Source: Macrostomum hystrix
Taxonomy: Eukaryota > Platyhelminthes > Macrostomidae
DNA length: 64,000 bases
Direction: 5' to 3'
Assembly: GCA_950097015.1 (NCBI GenBank)
Contig: CATNEN010000034.1
Location: forward strand, 3,329,001-3,393,000
Part shown: piece by piece, positions 10,893 through 20,163 of the stretch
How the letters are laid out: each line of letters opens with the position of its first letter
Position numbering within the stretch: position 1 is the stretch's first letter
Notes under the pieces: generated by a model
The model's input: the letters and a program-made list of their open reading frames with translations, nothing else
Told to the model about the DNA's origin: nothing
The model's database searches: none
Translations under genes and position numbers: made by a program

Positions 10893-10893
10893 C
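10224..10893. repeat. TGTC-based minisatellite with GTGCTGGG/GTGCTAGG inserts
   Basis: TGTC tetranucleotide runs alternate irregularly with GCTGGGTG, GCTAGGTG or GCTAGGTAGGTG spacers. It ends in a pure TGTC run. Plus-strand Cys/Val/Leu frames are shadows of the repeat. Confidence 0.95.
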
Positions 10894-11424
10894 AGCTGTT
10901 TTTATTCACAGTCCTGTCCAGCATCTGCTTAGCAGGTTGAATATGTGAAATCAAACCAGCTGATGGTTCATGGCGCATTGGCGGCTGGTCTCTCCTTTTA
11001 TTCCAAGCAAGCTAGTTAAACTCAGAGCCCTGACTGAAGTTAATGCGACATGGCTCCAAGCTACATCCCAGTCATGAGTTAAACATGTTGAGCATAGATG
11101 AGTATGCATAAGGCAGTATTTAGCTTACCATCGCGTGCTCAAACTTGATGCTCAAATTCACGGAAATTCAATCGGCTCCCTTTTCCAACGCCTGCTTGTC
11201 ACACATTGTGGAATCATTCTAGTTTCCGACTCAGAAAAATCTCAGCTTTGAGTTGCTAAGGCTTTGTCAAGCTTTAGTGCTTGATATGCGAGTCAAAGTC
11301 TGCGTTCAATACACATTTTTAAGTTAAAGATGCAGCATGCAATTGTTTGAGCTAACACATTTCTGATAGCCCAATTGCAGTTGCTATAGCTTACTGCTAG
11401 ATTCTGACACATTGTCATTGAGGT
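10894..11424. other. Spacer downstream of the peptide precursor gene
   Basis: Non-repetitive sequence beyond the putative poly(A) site. No coding or RNA gene recognised. Confidence 0.5.
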
Positions 11425-11430
11425 TTTATT
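11425..11430 (-). terminator. Candidate polyadenylation signal AATAAA
   Basis: AATAAA reads on the minus strand about 150 nt beyond the stop codon of the peptide precursor. It is the nearest canonical hexamer I found, so a short 3' UTR is inferred. Confidence 0.5.
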
Positions 11431-11580
11431 TCTCGAACAGGTATTCCGGATATAACTAGGTAAGCTGCTTAACTGCCAGGGCAACTTTGCACTTGATGAG
11501 AAAATTTCGAGTTTATGAATTGTTCCAGTGTCCCATGGATACAGGCGGTGTGTACATTGACAGCCTCTGAATGTACTGCC

Positions 11581-13840
11581 TTAACCGTAGTTGATGGGGT
11601 CAAAGTAGCTTGTTCCCTTTTTGTTGTACAGTCGCTTGCCGTAGTTGATGGGATCAAAGTAGGCTCGCTTCTTCCCGTAGTTGATGGGATCAAAGTAGGC
11701 TCGCTTCTTCCCGTAGTTGATGGGATCAAAGTAGGCTCGCTTCTTCCCGTAGTTGATGGGATCAAAGTAGGCTCGTTTCTTCCCATAGTTTATGGGATCA
11801 AAGTAGCCTCGCTTCTTCCCGTAGTTGATGGGATCAAAGTAGGCTCGCTTCTTCCCATAGTTTATGGGATCAAAGTAGGCTCGCTTCTTCCCGTAGTTTA
11901 TGGGATCAAAGTAGGCTCGCTTCTTCCCGTAGTTGATGGGATCAAAGTAGGCTCGTTTCTTCCCATAGTTGATGGGATCAAAGTAGGCTCGCTTCTTCTC
12001 ATAGTTTATGGGATCAAAGTAGGCTCGTTTCTTCCCATAGTTGATGGGATCAAAGTAGGCTCGTTTCTTCCCATAGTTTATGGGATCAAAGTAGGCTCGT
12101 TTCTTCCCATAGTTTATGGGATCAAAGTAGGCTCGCTTCTTCCCGTAGTTTATGGGATCAAAGTAGGCTCGCTTCTTCCCGTAGTTTATGGGATCAAAGT
12201 AGGCTCGCTTCTTCTCATAGTTTATGGGATCAAAGTAGGCTCGCTTCTTCCCGTAGTTGATGGGATCAAAGTAGGCTCGTTTCTTCCCATAGTTGATGGG
12301 ATCAAAGTAGGCTCGCTTCTTCTCATAGTTGATGGGATCAAAGTAGGCTCGTTTCTTCCCATAGTTTATGGGATCAAAGTAGGCTCGTTTCTTCCCATAG
12401 TTTATGGGATCAAAGTAGGCTCGCTTCTTCCCGTAGTTTATGGGATCAAAGTAGGCTCGCTTCTTCCCGTAGTTGATGGGATCAAAGTAGGCTCGCTTCT
12501 TCTCATAGTTGATGGGATCAAAGTAGGCTCGCTTCTTCTCATAGTTGATGGGATCAAAGTAGGCTCGCTTCTTCCCGTAGTTTATGGGATCAAAGTAGGC
12601 TCGTTTCTTCTCATAGTTGATGGGATCAAAGTAGGCTCGCTTCTTCCCATAGTTGATGGGATCAAAGTAGGCTCGTTTCTTCCCATAGTTGATGGGATCA
12701 AAGTAGGCTCGTTTCTTCCCATAGTTGATGGGATCAAAGTAGGCTCGTTTCTTCCCATAGTTGATGGGATCAAAGTAGGCTCGTTTCTTCCCATAGTTGA
12801 TGGGATCAAAGTAGGCTCGTTTCTTCCCATAGTTGATGGGATCAAAGTAGGCTCGTTTCTTCCCATAGTTGATGGGATCAAAGTAGGCTCGTTTCTTCCC
12901 ATAGTTGATGGGATCAAAGTAGGCTCGTTTCTTCCCATAGTTGGTGGGATCAAAGTAGGCCCTCTTCTCATCAGCAGCAATGTCCGCAGTCTCCAAGCCG
13001 TCAGGCGAGGCGTCCGTATTGTCAGCCTGCAAATTGCACATGTTCTAGGATTGCACAACCCTCAAAGTTAGGATGTTTTTGCTTCGAGGGTTGGTTCCTA
13101 GAGTTGAATCGTGCTTAACTATCAATTTCTGGTTATAGAAGGTGCTTAAAAATGTTCAGTCGAGTGGCTTCGCCCTCTTGAACCATCATGGATAATTATG
13201 CTTTGGCAGGGACTTCCACACTTCAATTTGATGAGGCGTTTCAGGAATCTCCGTGTTGCCTGGGGACACTGTGGAGACAAGGAGACTTGGAAAAGCAGCA
13301 GGAAATGATTAGCGTTGGAGGCAAGCTGGTTATTTTTTTAAACAAAAAGTTGAGCACAATGCTTACTTATTTCACGCGGCCTTGGCAGCAGACTGTCTCT
13401 ATTTTTAAGCTCATTTTCGCATGCGGGTCCCGCACTAGCATTGTCTGGCTAAAGAGGACTAAAGAGGTAATCCCTAAGGAGGCCTGCCTGCTTCTCCAGA
13501 GATTAATGACAGGCTTAGACACAGGGAGCATTGTAGAAATTTCTCACACAATGTAGTATTTTCCCCGCTGAAGAAACGCTGCCTTTTTCCTGTCTAACGG
13601 ATTTCGTGAAAAGCTGTGTAAGATGGGATTGTGTAGACTAGAAAATTCACTGGATGCTATTGTGGTGAAGGTGACACGGGTTTGTTTGGACCATGGGAAA
13701 AAGTTCCATTAGAAGACTTTCTGTCGATGAAAACTCACCTCTGCAGAGTCGGCCTTGACGGCGAGAGTAAGGCAGCTCAGCAGCAGCAGAAGCAGCAGCA
13801 GCAACGGCAGCGATGGCAGGGGCGAGCTAAACTGGGCCAT
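11581..13840 (-). CDS. Multi-copy amidated neuropeptide precursor (AYFDPINY-amide), two exons
   Basis: The CDS joins 13840..13739 and 13026..11581 on the minus strand and gives 515 residues. Residues 1-30 (starting MAQFSSPLPSLPL, then a run of Leu) form a signal peptide with likely cleavage after VKA. Residues 31-56 are an acidic spacer ending DEKR. Then come 37 copies of AYFDPINYG or close variants, 36 followed by KKR and the last by KR, and a final TSYFDPINYG directly before the stop. Known for such precursors: prohormone convertase cuts after KKR, carboxypeptidase trims it and PAM turns the exposed Gly into a C-terminal amide, so AYFDPINY-amide is predicted for secretion from peptidergic cells. 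Copy 1 has Thr for Ile, one copy starts with Gly, and six have Glu instead of Gly and cannot be amidated. Both exons are in phase 0. The ATG has A at -3 and G at +4. No known family is recognised; product type is confident, receptor and role are unknown. Confidence 0.88.
11632..12960 (-). repeat. 36-bp coding minisatellite, 37 peptide copies
   Basis: There are 36 units of 36 bp plus one of 33 bp, each encoding peptide plus cleavage site. Recurrent variation falls on third codon positions of the minus-strand frame: AAG/AAA Lys, TAC/TAT Tyr and ATC/ATA Ile. Amino-acid changes are few: Gly to Glu in six units, and one each of Ala to Gly and Ile to Thr. The same changes would be non-synonymous on the plus strand (D/Y, L/F, V/I). 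This pattern indicates selection on the minus-strand peptide and identifies the true reading direction. Confidence 0.9.
13027..13738 (-). other. Phase-0 intron of the peptide precursor gene
   Basis: The intron is 712 bp. Its donor is GTGAGT, its acceptor is TTTGCAG, and a CTAAC branch-site match at 13071-13067 lies about 40 nt before the acceptor. A 122-codon plus-strand frame at 13,188-13,556 lies inside it and has no recognisable features. Confidence 0.8.
13739..13840 (-). other. Exon 1 of the peptide precursor: signal peptide
   Basis: This exon has 34 codons from ATG (13840) to GAG, followed at once by a perfect GTGAGT donor (GT at 13738-13737). It has a short polar N-terminus, a hydrophobic core with nine consecutive Leu (residues 13-21), then SCLTLAVKA, fitting a secretory signal with small residues at -3 and -1. 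The CAG-rich plus strand here is only the complement of the Leu codons. Confidence 0.85.
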
Positions 13841-14059
13841 GTTGGACAGAACGACAGGCGAAAATGAGTGAGCTCGAGTTGAGTTGAGGTCTCAGCCTTG
13901 TCACCGTGTGGTGGGGATGTGAAAATGCGCCACGGGGTGGAGCCTCATCAGCTCTGCACGGAGACTGGGTGCGGCCTGCGCCTGTCTTTTGAGCCCTGCT
14001 TTGCGGCCAGAGACTGCCGATTGGAGGGGCCTGGCGATTGGACAGCTGCCACAGCTTGA
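13841..14059 (-). promoter_or_regulatory. Putative proximal promoter and 5' UTR of the peptide precursor gene
   Basis: This G+C-rich stretch lies directly upstream of the start codon. In the gene's direction it has two CCAAT boxes (ATTGG on plus at 14020-14024 and 14037-14041), a CAGCTG E-box beside them (14043-14048) and a CACCC-type motif nearer the ATG. No strong TATA box was seen. An in-frame upstream ATG at 13948 opens a 15-codon frame that stops before the main ATG; whether it is transcribed depends on the unknown start site. Confidence 0.4.
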
Positions 14060-14096
14060 GATAGATAGAGAGATAGATAGATAGATAGATAGATAC

Positions 14097-14135
<39 letters not shown>

Positions 14136-14164
14136 TATAGATAGATAGATAGATAGAGAGATTA

Positions 14165-14205
<41 letters not shown>

Positions 14206-14241
14206 GAGATTAATAGATAGATAGATAGATAGATAGATAGA
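14060..14241. repeat. (GATA)n microsatellite
   Basis: Nearly pure GATA tetranucleotides with a few GAGA and TTAATAGA interruptions. It lies about 0.2 kb upstream of the start codon of the peptide precursor, next to its CCAAT boxes. Confidence 0.95.
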
Positions 14242-14605
14242 ATTAGCCGATGATTTGTAGTACTTTTTAATGTATTTCCCATCGATAAAAATACGCGAAG
14301 AAAGACAAGCATGTTTTTATTATTTTAACCTGATTGTGCCGGCTAAATCAAAATATTTTGTCAGGAATCGGATGAAGCAGATTATTTTGATTTAATCCTT
14401 TAGCCACAGGGCGCTGAAGACTATATTAGGATACGTAAAATGCCTTTTTATGGCGCATGCCAGGACCAATATCTCTGCCTGGCAACTGACGTGGAACCTC
14501 GCTTTTAAATGGGAATCTTAGAAGCAAAGCCGAAAAGAAAAACAAAAAACGAACAGTCCACTTAATGGTCGCCCGTTATTTTTTGCTATAATTCCTTAAA
14601 AAATT
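14242..14605. other. Unique spacer between gene promoter and satellite
   Basis: An A+T-rich, non-repetitive 364-bp stretch. I see no gene or clear regulatory motif in it. Confidence 0.6.
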
Positions 14606-15810
14606 GGTTTCTCATGGTTTCTCATGGAGGATTGTCTTGGGACTGACTGCTTTCTCATAGAGGATTGTCTTGGGACTGACTGGTTTCTCATGGAGGATTG
14701 TCTTGGGACTGACTGATTTCTCATTGAAGATTGTCTTGTGACTGACTGCTTTCTCATAGAGGATTGTCTTGGGACTGACTGGTTTCTCATTGAAGATTGT
14801 CTTGTGACTGACTGCTTTCTCATAGAGGATTGTCTTGGGACTGACTGGTTTCTCATGGAGGATTGTCTTGGGACTGACTGGTTTCTCATTGAGGATTGTC
14901 TTGGGACTGACTGATTTCTCATTGAGGATTGTCTTGGGACTGACTGGTTTCTCATGGAGGATTGTCTTGGGACTGACTGGTTTCTCATGGAGGATTGTCT
15001 TGGGACTGACTGGTTTCTCATGGAGGATTGTCTTGGGACTGACTGGTTTCTCATGGAGGATTGTCTTGGGACTGACTGGTTTTTCATGGAGGATTGTCTT
15101 GGGACTGACTGGTTTCTCATGGAGGATTGTCTTGGGACTGACTGGTTTTTCATGGAGGATTGTCTTGTGACTGACTGGTTTCTCATTGAGGATTGTCTTG
15201 GGACTGACTGGTTTCTCATGGAGGATTGTCTTGGGACTGACTGGTTTTTCATGGAGGATTGTCTTGGGACTGACTGGTTTCTCATGGAGGATTGTCTTGG
15301 GACTGACTGGTTTCTCATGGAGGATTGTCTTGGGACTGACTGGTTTCTCATGGAGGATTGTCTTGGGACTGACTGGTTTCTCATTGAGGATTGTCTTGGG
15401 ACTGACTGGTTTCTCATGGAGGATTGTCTTGGGACTGACTGGTTTTTCATGGAGGATTGTCTTGGGACTGACTGGTTTCTCATGGAGGATTGTCTTGGGA
15501 CTGACTGGTTTTTCATGGAGGATTGTCTTGGGACTGACTGGTTTCTCATGGAGGATTGTCTTGGGACTGACTGGTTTCTCATGGAGGATTGTCTTGGGAC
15601 TGACTGGTTTCTCATTGAGGATTGTCTTGGAATTGACTGGTTTCTCATGGAGGATTGTCTTGGGACTGACTGGTTTTTCATGGAGGATTGTCTTGGGACT
15701 GACTGGTTTCTCATTGAGGATTGTCTTGGGACTGACTGGTTTCTCATTGAGGATTGTCTTGGGACTGACTGGTTTCTCATGGAGGATTGTCTTGGGACTG
15801 ACTGGTTTTT

Positions 15811-17523
15811 CATGGAGGATTGTCTTGGGACTGACTGGTTTCTCATGGAGGATTGTCTTGGGACTGACTGGTTTCTCATGGAGGATTGTCTTGGGACTGA
15901 CTGGTTTCTCATTGAGGATTGTCCTGGGACTGACTGGTTTCTCATGGAGGATTGTCTTGGGACTGACTGGTTTCTCATGGAGGATTGTCTTGGGACTGAC
16001 TGGTTTCTCATGGAGGATTGTCTTGGGACTGACTGTTTTTTCATGGAGGATTGTCTTGGGACTGACTGGTTTCTCATGGAGGATTGTCTTCGGACTGACT
16101 GGTTTCTCATGGAGGATTGTCTTGGGACTGACTGGTTTCTCATGGAGGATTGTCTTGGGACTGACTGGTTTCTCATGGAGGATTGTCTTGGGACTGACTG
16201 GTTTTTCATGGAGGATTATCTTGGACTGACTGGTTTCTCATGGAGGATTGTCTTGGGACTGACTGGTTTTTCATGGAGGATTGTCTTGGGACTGACTGGT
16301 TTTTCATGGAGGATTGTCTTGGGACTGACTGGTTTTTCATGGAGGATTGTCTTGGGACTGACTGGTTTCTCATTGAGGATTGTCTAGGAAATGACTGGTT
16401 TTTCTTGGAGGATTGTCTTGGGACTGACTGGTTTTTCTTGGAGGATTGTCTTGGGACTGACTGGTTTCTCATGGAGGATTGTCTTGGGACTGACTGGTTT
16501 CTCATGGAGGATTGTCTTGGGACTGACTGGTTTCTCATGGAGGATTGTCTTGGGACTGACTGGTTTCTCATGGAGGATTGTCTTGGGACTGACTGGTTTT
16601 TCATGGAGGATTGTCTTGGGACTGACTGGTTTCTCATGGGGGATTGTCTTGGGACTGACTGGTTTTTCATGGAGGATTGTCTTGGGACTGACTGGTTTCT
16701 CATGGAGGATTGTCTTGGGACTGACTGGTTTCTCATGGAGGATTGTCTTGGGACTGACTGGTTTCTCATGGAGGATTGTCTTGGGACTGACTGGTTTCTC
16801 ATGGAGGATTGTCTTGGGACTGACTGGTTTTTCATGGAGGATTGTCTTGGGACTGACTGGTTTCTCATGGAGGATTGTCTTGGGACTGACTGGTTTCTCA
16901 TGGAGGATTGTCTTGGGACTGACTGGTTTCTCATTGAGGATTGTCTTGGGACTGACTGGTTTCTCATGGAGGATTGTCTTGGGACTGACTGGTTTTTCAT
17001 GGAGGATTGTCTTGGGACTGACTGGTTTCTCATGGAGGATTGTCTTGGGACTGACTGGTTTTTCATGGAGGATTGTCTTGGGACTGACTGGTTTCTCATG
17101 GAGGATTGTCTTGGGACTGACTGGTTTCTCATTGAGGATTGTCCTGGGACTGACTGGTTTCTCATGGAGGATTGTCTTGGGACTGACTGGTTTCTCATGG
17201 AGGATTGTCTTGGGACTGACTGGTTTCTCATGGAGGATTGTCTTGGGACTGACTGGTTTCTCATGGAGGATTGTCTTGGGACTGACTGGTTTCTCATGGA
17301 GGATTGTCTTGGGACTGACTGGTTTTTCATGGAGGATTGTCTTGGGACTGACTGGTTTTTCATGGAGGATTGTCTTGGGACTGACTGGTTTTTCATGGAG
17401 GATTGTCTTGGGACTGACTGGTTTCTCATGGAGGATTGTCTTGGGACTGACTGGTTTTTCATGGAGGATTGTCTTGGGACTGACTGGTTTTTCATGGAGG
17501 ATTGTCTTGGGACTGACTGGTTT
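15811..17523. repeat. Higher-order satellite block, copy 1 of a 1.7-kb duplication
   Basis: It matches 18451-20163 base for base in my line-by-line comparison (offset 2,640 bp, 80 units). Shared rare variants include GTCCTGGG, TCTTCGGAC, GATTATCTTGGAC and CATGGGGGATTG. Confidence 0.9.
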
Positions 17524-18450
17524 TTCATAGAGGATTGTCTTGGGACTGACTGGTTTTTCATAGAGGATTGTCTTGGGACTGACTGGTTTTTCATAGAGGA
17601 TTGTCTTGGGACTGACTGGTTTCTCATGGAGGATTGTCTTGGGACTGACTGGTTTCTCATGGAGGATTGTCTTGGGACTGACTGGTTTCTCATTGAGGAT
17701 TGTCCTGGGACTGACTGGTTTCTCATGGAGGATTGTCTTGGGACTGACTGGTTTCTCATGGAGGATTGTCTTGGGACTGACTGGTTTCTCATGGAGGATT
17801 GTCTTGGGACTGACTGGTTTCTCATGGAGGATTGTCTTGGGACTGACTGGTTTCTCATGGAGGATTGTCTTGGGACTGACTGGTTTCTCATGGAGGATTG
17901 TCTTGGGACTGACTGGTTTCTCATTGAGGATTGTCTAGGAAATGACTGGTTTCTCATGGAGGATTGTCTTGTGACTGACTGGTTTCTCATGGAGGATTGT
18001 CTTGGGACTGACTGGTTTCTCATTGAGGATTGTCTAGGAAATGACTGGTTTCTCATGGAGGATTGTCTTGTGACTGACTGGTTTCTCATGGAGGATTGTC
18101 TTGGGACTGACTGGTTTCTCATGGAGGATTGTCTTGGGACTGACTGGTTTCTCATTGAGGATTGTCTTGGGACTGACTGGTTTTTCATGGAGGATTGTCT
18201 TGGGACTGACTGGTTTTTCATGGAGGGTTGTCTTGGGACTGACTGGTTTCTCATGGAGGATTGTCTTGGGACTGACTGGTTTCTCATTGAGGATTGTCTT
18301 GGGACTGACTGGTTTCTCATTGAGGATTGTCTTGGGACTGACTGTTTTTTCATGGAGGATTGTCTTGGGACTGACTGGTTTCTCATTGAGGATTGTCTTG
18401 GGACTGACTGGTTTCTCATGGAGGATTGTCTTGGGACTGACTGTTTTTTT

Positions 18451-20163
18451 CATGGAGGATTGTCTTGGGACTGACTGGTTTCTCATGGAGGATTGTCTTG
18501 GGACTGACTGGTTTCTCATGGAGGATTGTCTTGGGACTGACTGGTTTCTCATTGAGGATTGTCCTGGGACTGACTGGTTTCTCATGGAGGATTGTCTTGG
18601 GACTGACTGGTTTCTCATGGAGGATTGTCTTGGGACTGACTGGTTTCTCATGGAGGATTGTCTTGGGACTGACTGTTTTTTCATGGAGGATTGTCTTGGG
18701 ACTGACTGGTTTCTCATGGAGGATTGTCTTCGGACTGACTGGTTTCTCATGGAGGATTGTCTTGGGACTGACTGGTTTCTCATGGAGGATTGTCTTGGGA
18801 CTGACTGGTTTCTCATGGAGGATTGTCTTGGGACTGACTGGTTTTTCATGGAGGATTATCTTGGACTGACTGGTTTCTCATGGAGGATTGTCTTGGGACT
18901 GACTGGTTTTTCATGGAGGATTGTCTTGGGACTGACTGGTTTTTCATGGAGGATTGTCTTGGGACTGACTGGTTTTTCATGGAGGATTGTCTTGGGACTG
19001 ACTGGTTTCTCATTGAGGATTGTCTAGGAAATGACTGGTTTTTCTTGGAGGATTGTCTTGGGACTGACTGGTTTTTCTTGGAGGATTGTCTTGGGACTGA
19101 CTGGTTTCTCATGGAGGATTGTCTTGGGACTGACTGGTTTCTCATGGAGGATTGTCTTGGGACTGACTGGTTTCTCATGGAGGATTGTCTTGGGACTGAC
19201 TGGTTTCTCATGGAGGATTGTCTTGGGACTGACTGGTTTTTCATGGAGGATTGTCTTGGGACTGACTGGTTTCTCATGGGGGATTGTCTTGGGACTGACT
19301 GGTTTTTCATGGAGGATTGTCTTGGGACTGACTGGTTTCTCATGGAGGATTGTCTTGGGACTGACTGGTTTCTCATGGAGGATTGTCTTGGGACTGACTG
19401 GTTTCTCATGGAGGATTGTCTTGGGACTGACTGGTTTCTCATGGAGGATTGTCTTGGGACTGACTGGTTTTTCATGGAGGATTGTCTTGGGACTGACTGG
19501 TTTCTCATGGAGGATTGTCTTGGGACTGACTGGTTTCTCATGGAGGATTGTCTTGGGACTGACTGGTTTCTCATTGAGGATTGTCTTGGGACTGACTGGT
19601 TTCTCATGGAGGATTGTCTTGGGACTGACTGGTTTTTCATGGAGGATTGTCTTGGGACTGACTGGTTTCTCATGGAGGATTGTCTTGGGACTGACTGGTT
19701 TTTCATGGAGGATTGTCTTGGGACTGACTGGTTTCTCATGGAGGATTGTCTTGGGACTGACTGGTTTCTCATTGAGGATTGTCCTGGGACTGACTGGTTT
19801 CTCATGGAGGATTGTCTTGGGACTGACTGGTTTCTCATGGAGGATTGTCTTGGGACTGACTGGTTTCTCATGGAGGATTGTCTTGGGACTGACTGGTTTC
19901 TCATGGAGGATTGTCTTGGGACTGACTGGTTTCTCATGGAGGATTGTCTTGGGACTGACTGGTTTTTCATGGAGGATTGTCTTGGGACTGACTGGTTTTT
20001 CATGGAGGATTGTCTTGGGACTGACTGGTTTTTCATGGAGGATTGTCTTGGGACTGACTGGTTTCTCATGGAGGATTGTCTTGGGACTGACTGGTTTTTC
20101 ATGGAGGATTGTCTTGGGACTGACTGGTTTTTCATGGAGGATTGTCTTGGGACTGACTGGTTT
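18451..20163. repeat. Higher-order satellite block, copy 2 of a 1.7-kb duplication
   Basis: The partner of 15811-17523. A third, partly diverged copy starts near 21,117, again marked by GATTATCTTGGAC and by paired TTTTTCTTGG units after CTAGGAAATG. Confidence 0.9.

Noticed and set aside
10233-10948. Cys-rich plus-strand proteins (SVCLSVLGVCL)
   Set aside because: A direct translation of TGTC repeats in several frames, with no signal peptide or stable cysteine framework.
11515-13071. 518-codon plus-strand frame (VVDGIKVGSLLP repeats) opposite the peptide gene
   Set aside because: The silent changes of the minus-strand frame are replacements here. It is the antisense shadow of the precursor gene.
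13188-13556. 122-codon plus-strand gene
   Set aside because: It lies within the intron of the peptide gene on the other strand, has no domain, and its length is possible by chance.
13682-13867. Gln-rich plus-strand frame (QQQQKQQQQ)
   Set aside because: It is the complement of the Leu codons of the signal peptide exon.
13827-14312. 161-codon minus-strand frame with SIYLSIYL repeats
   Set aside because: Created by the GATA microsatellite; it overlaps the promoter and exon 1 in another frame.
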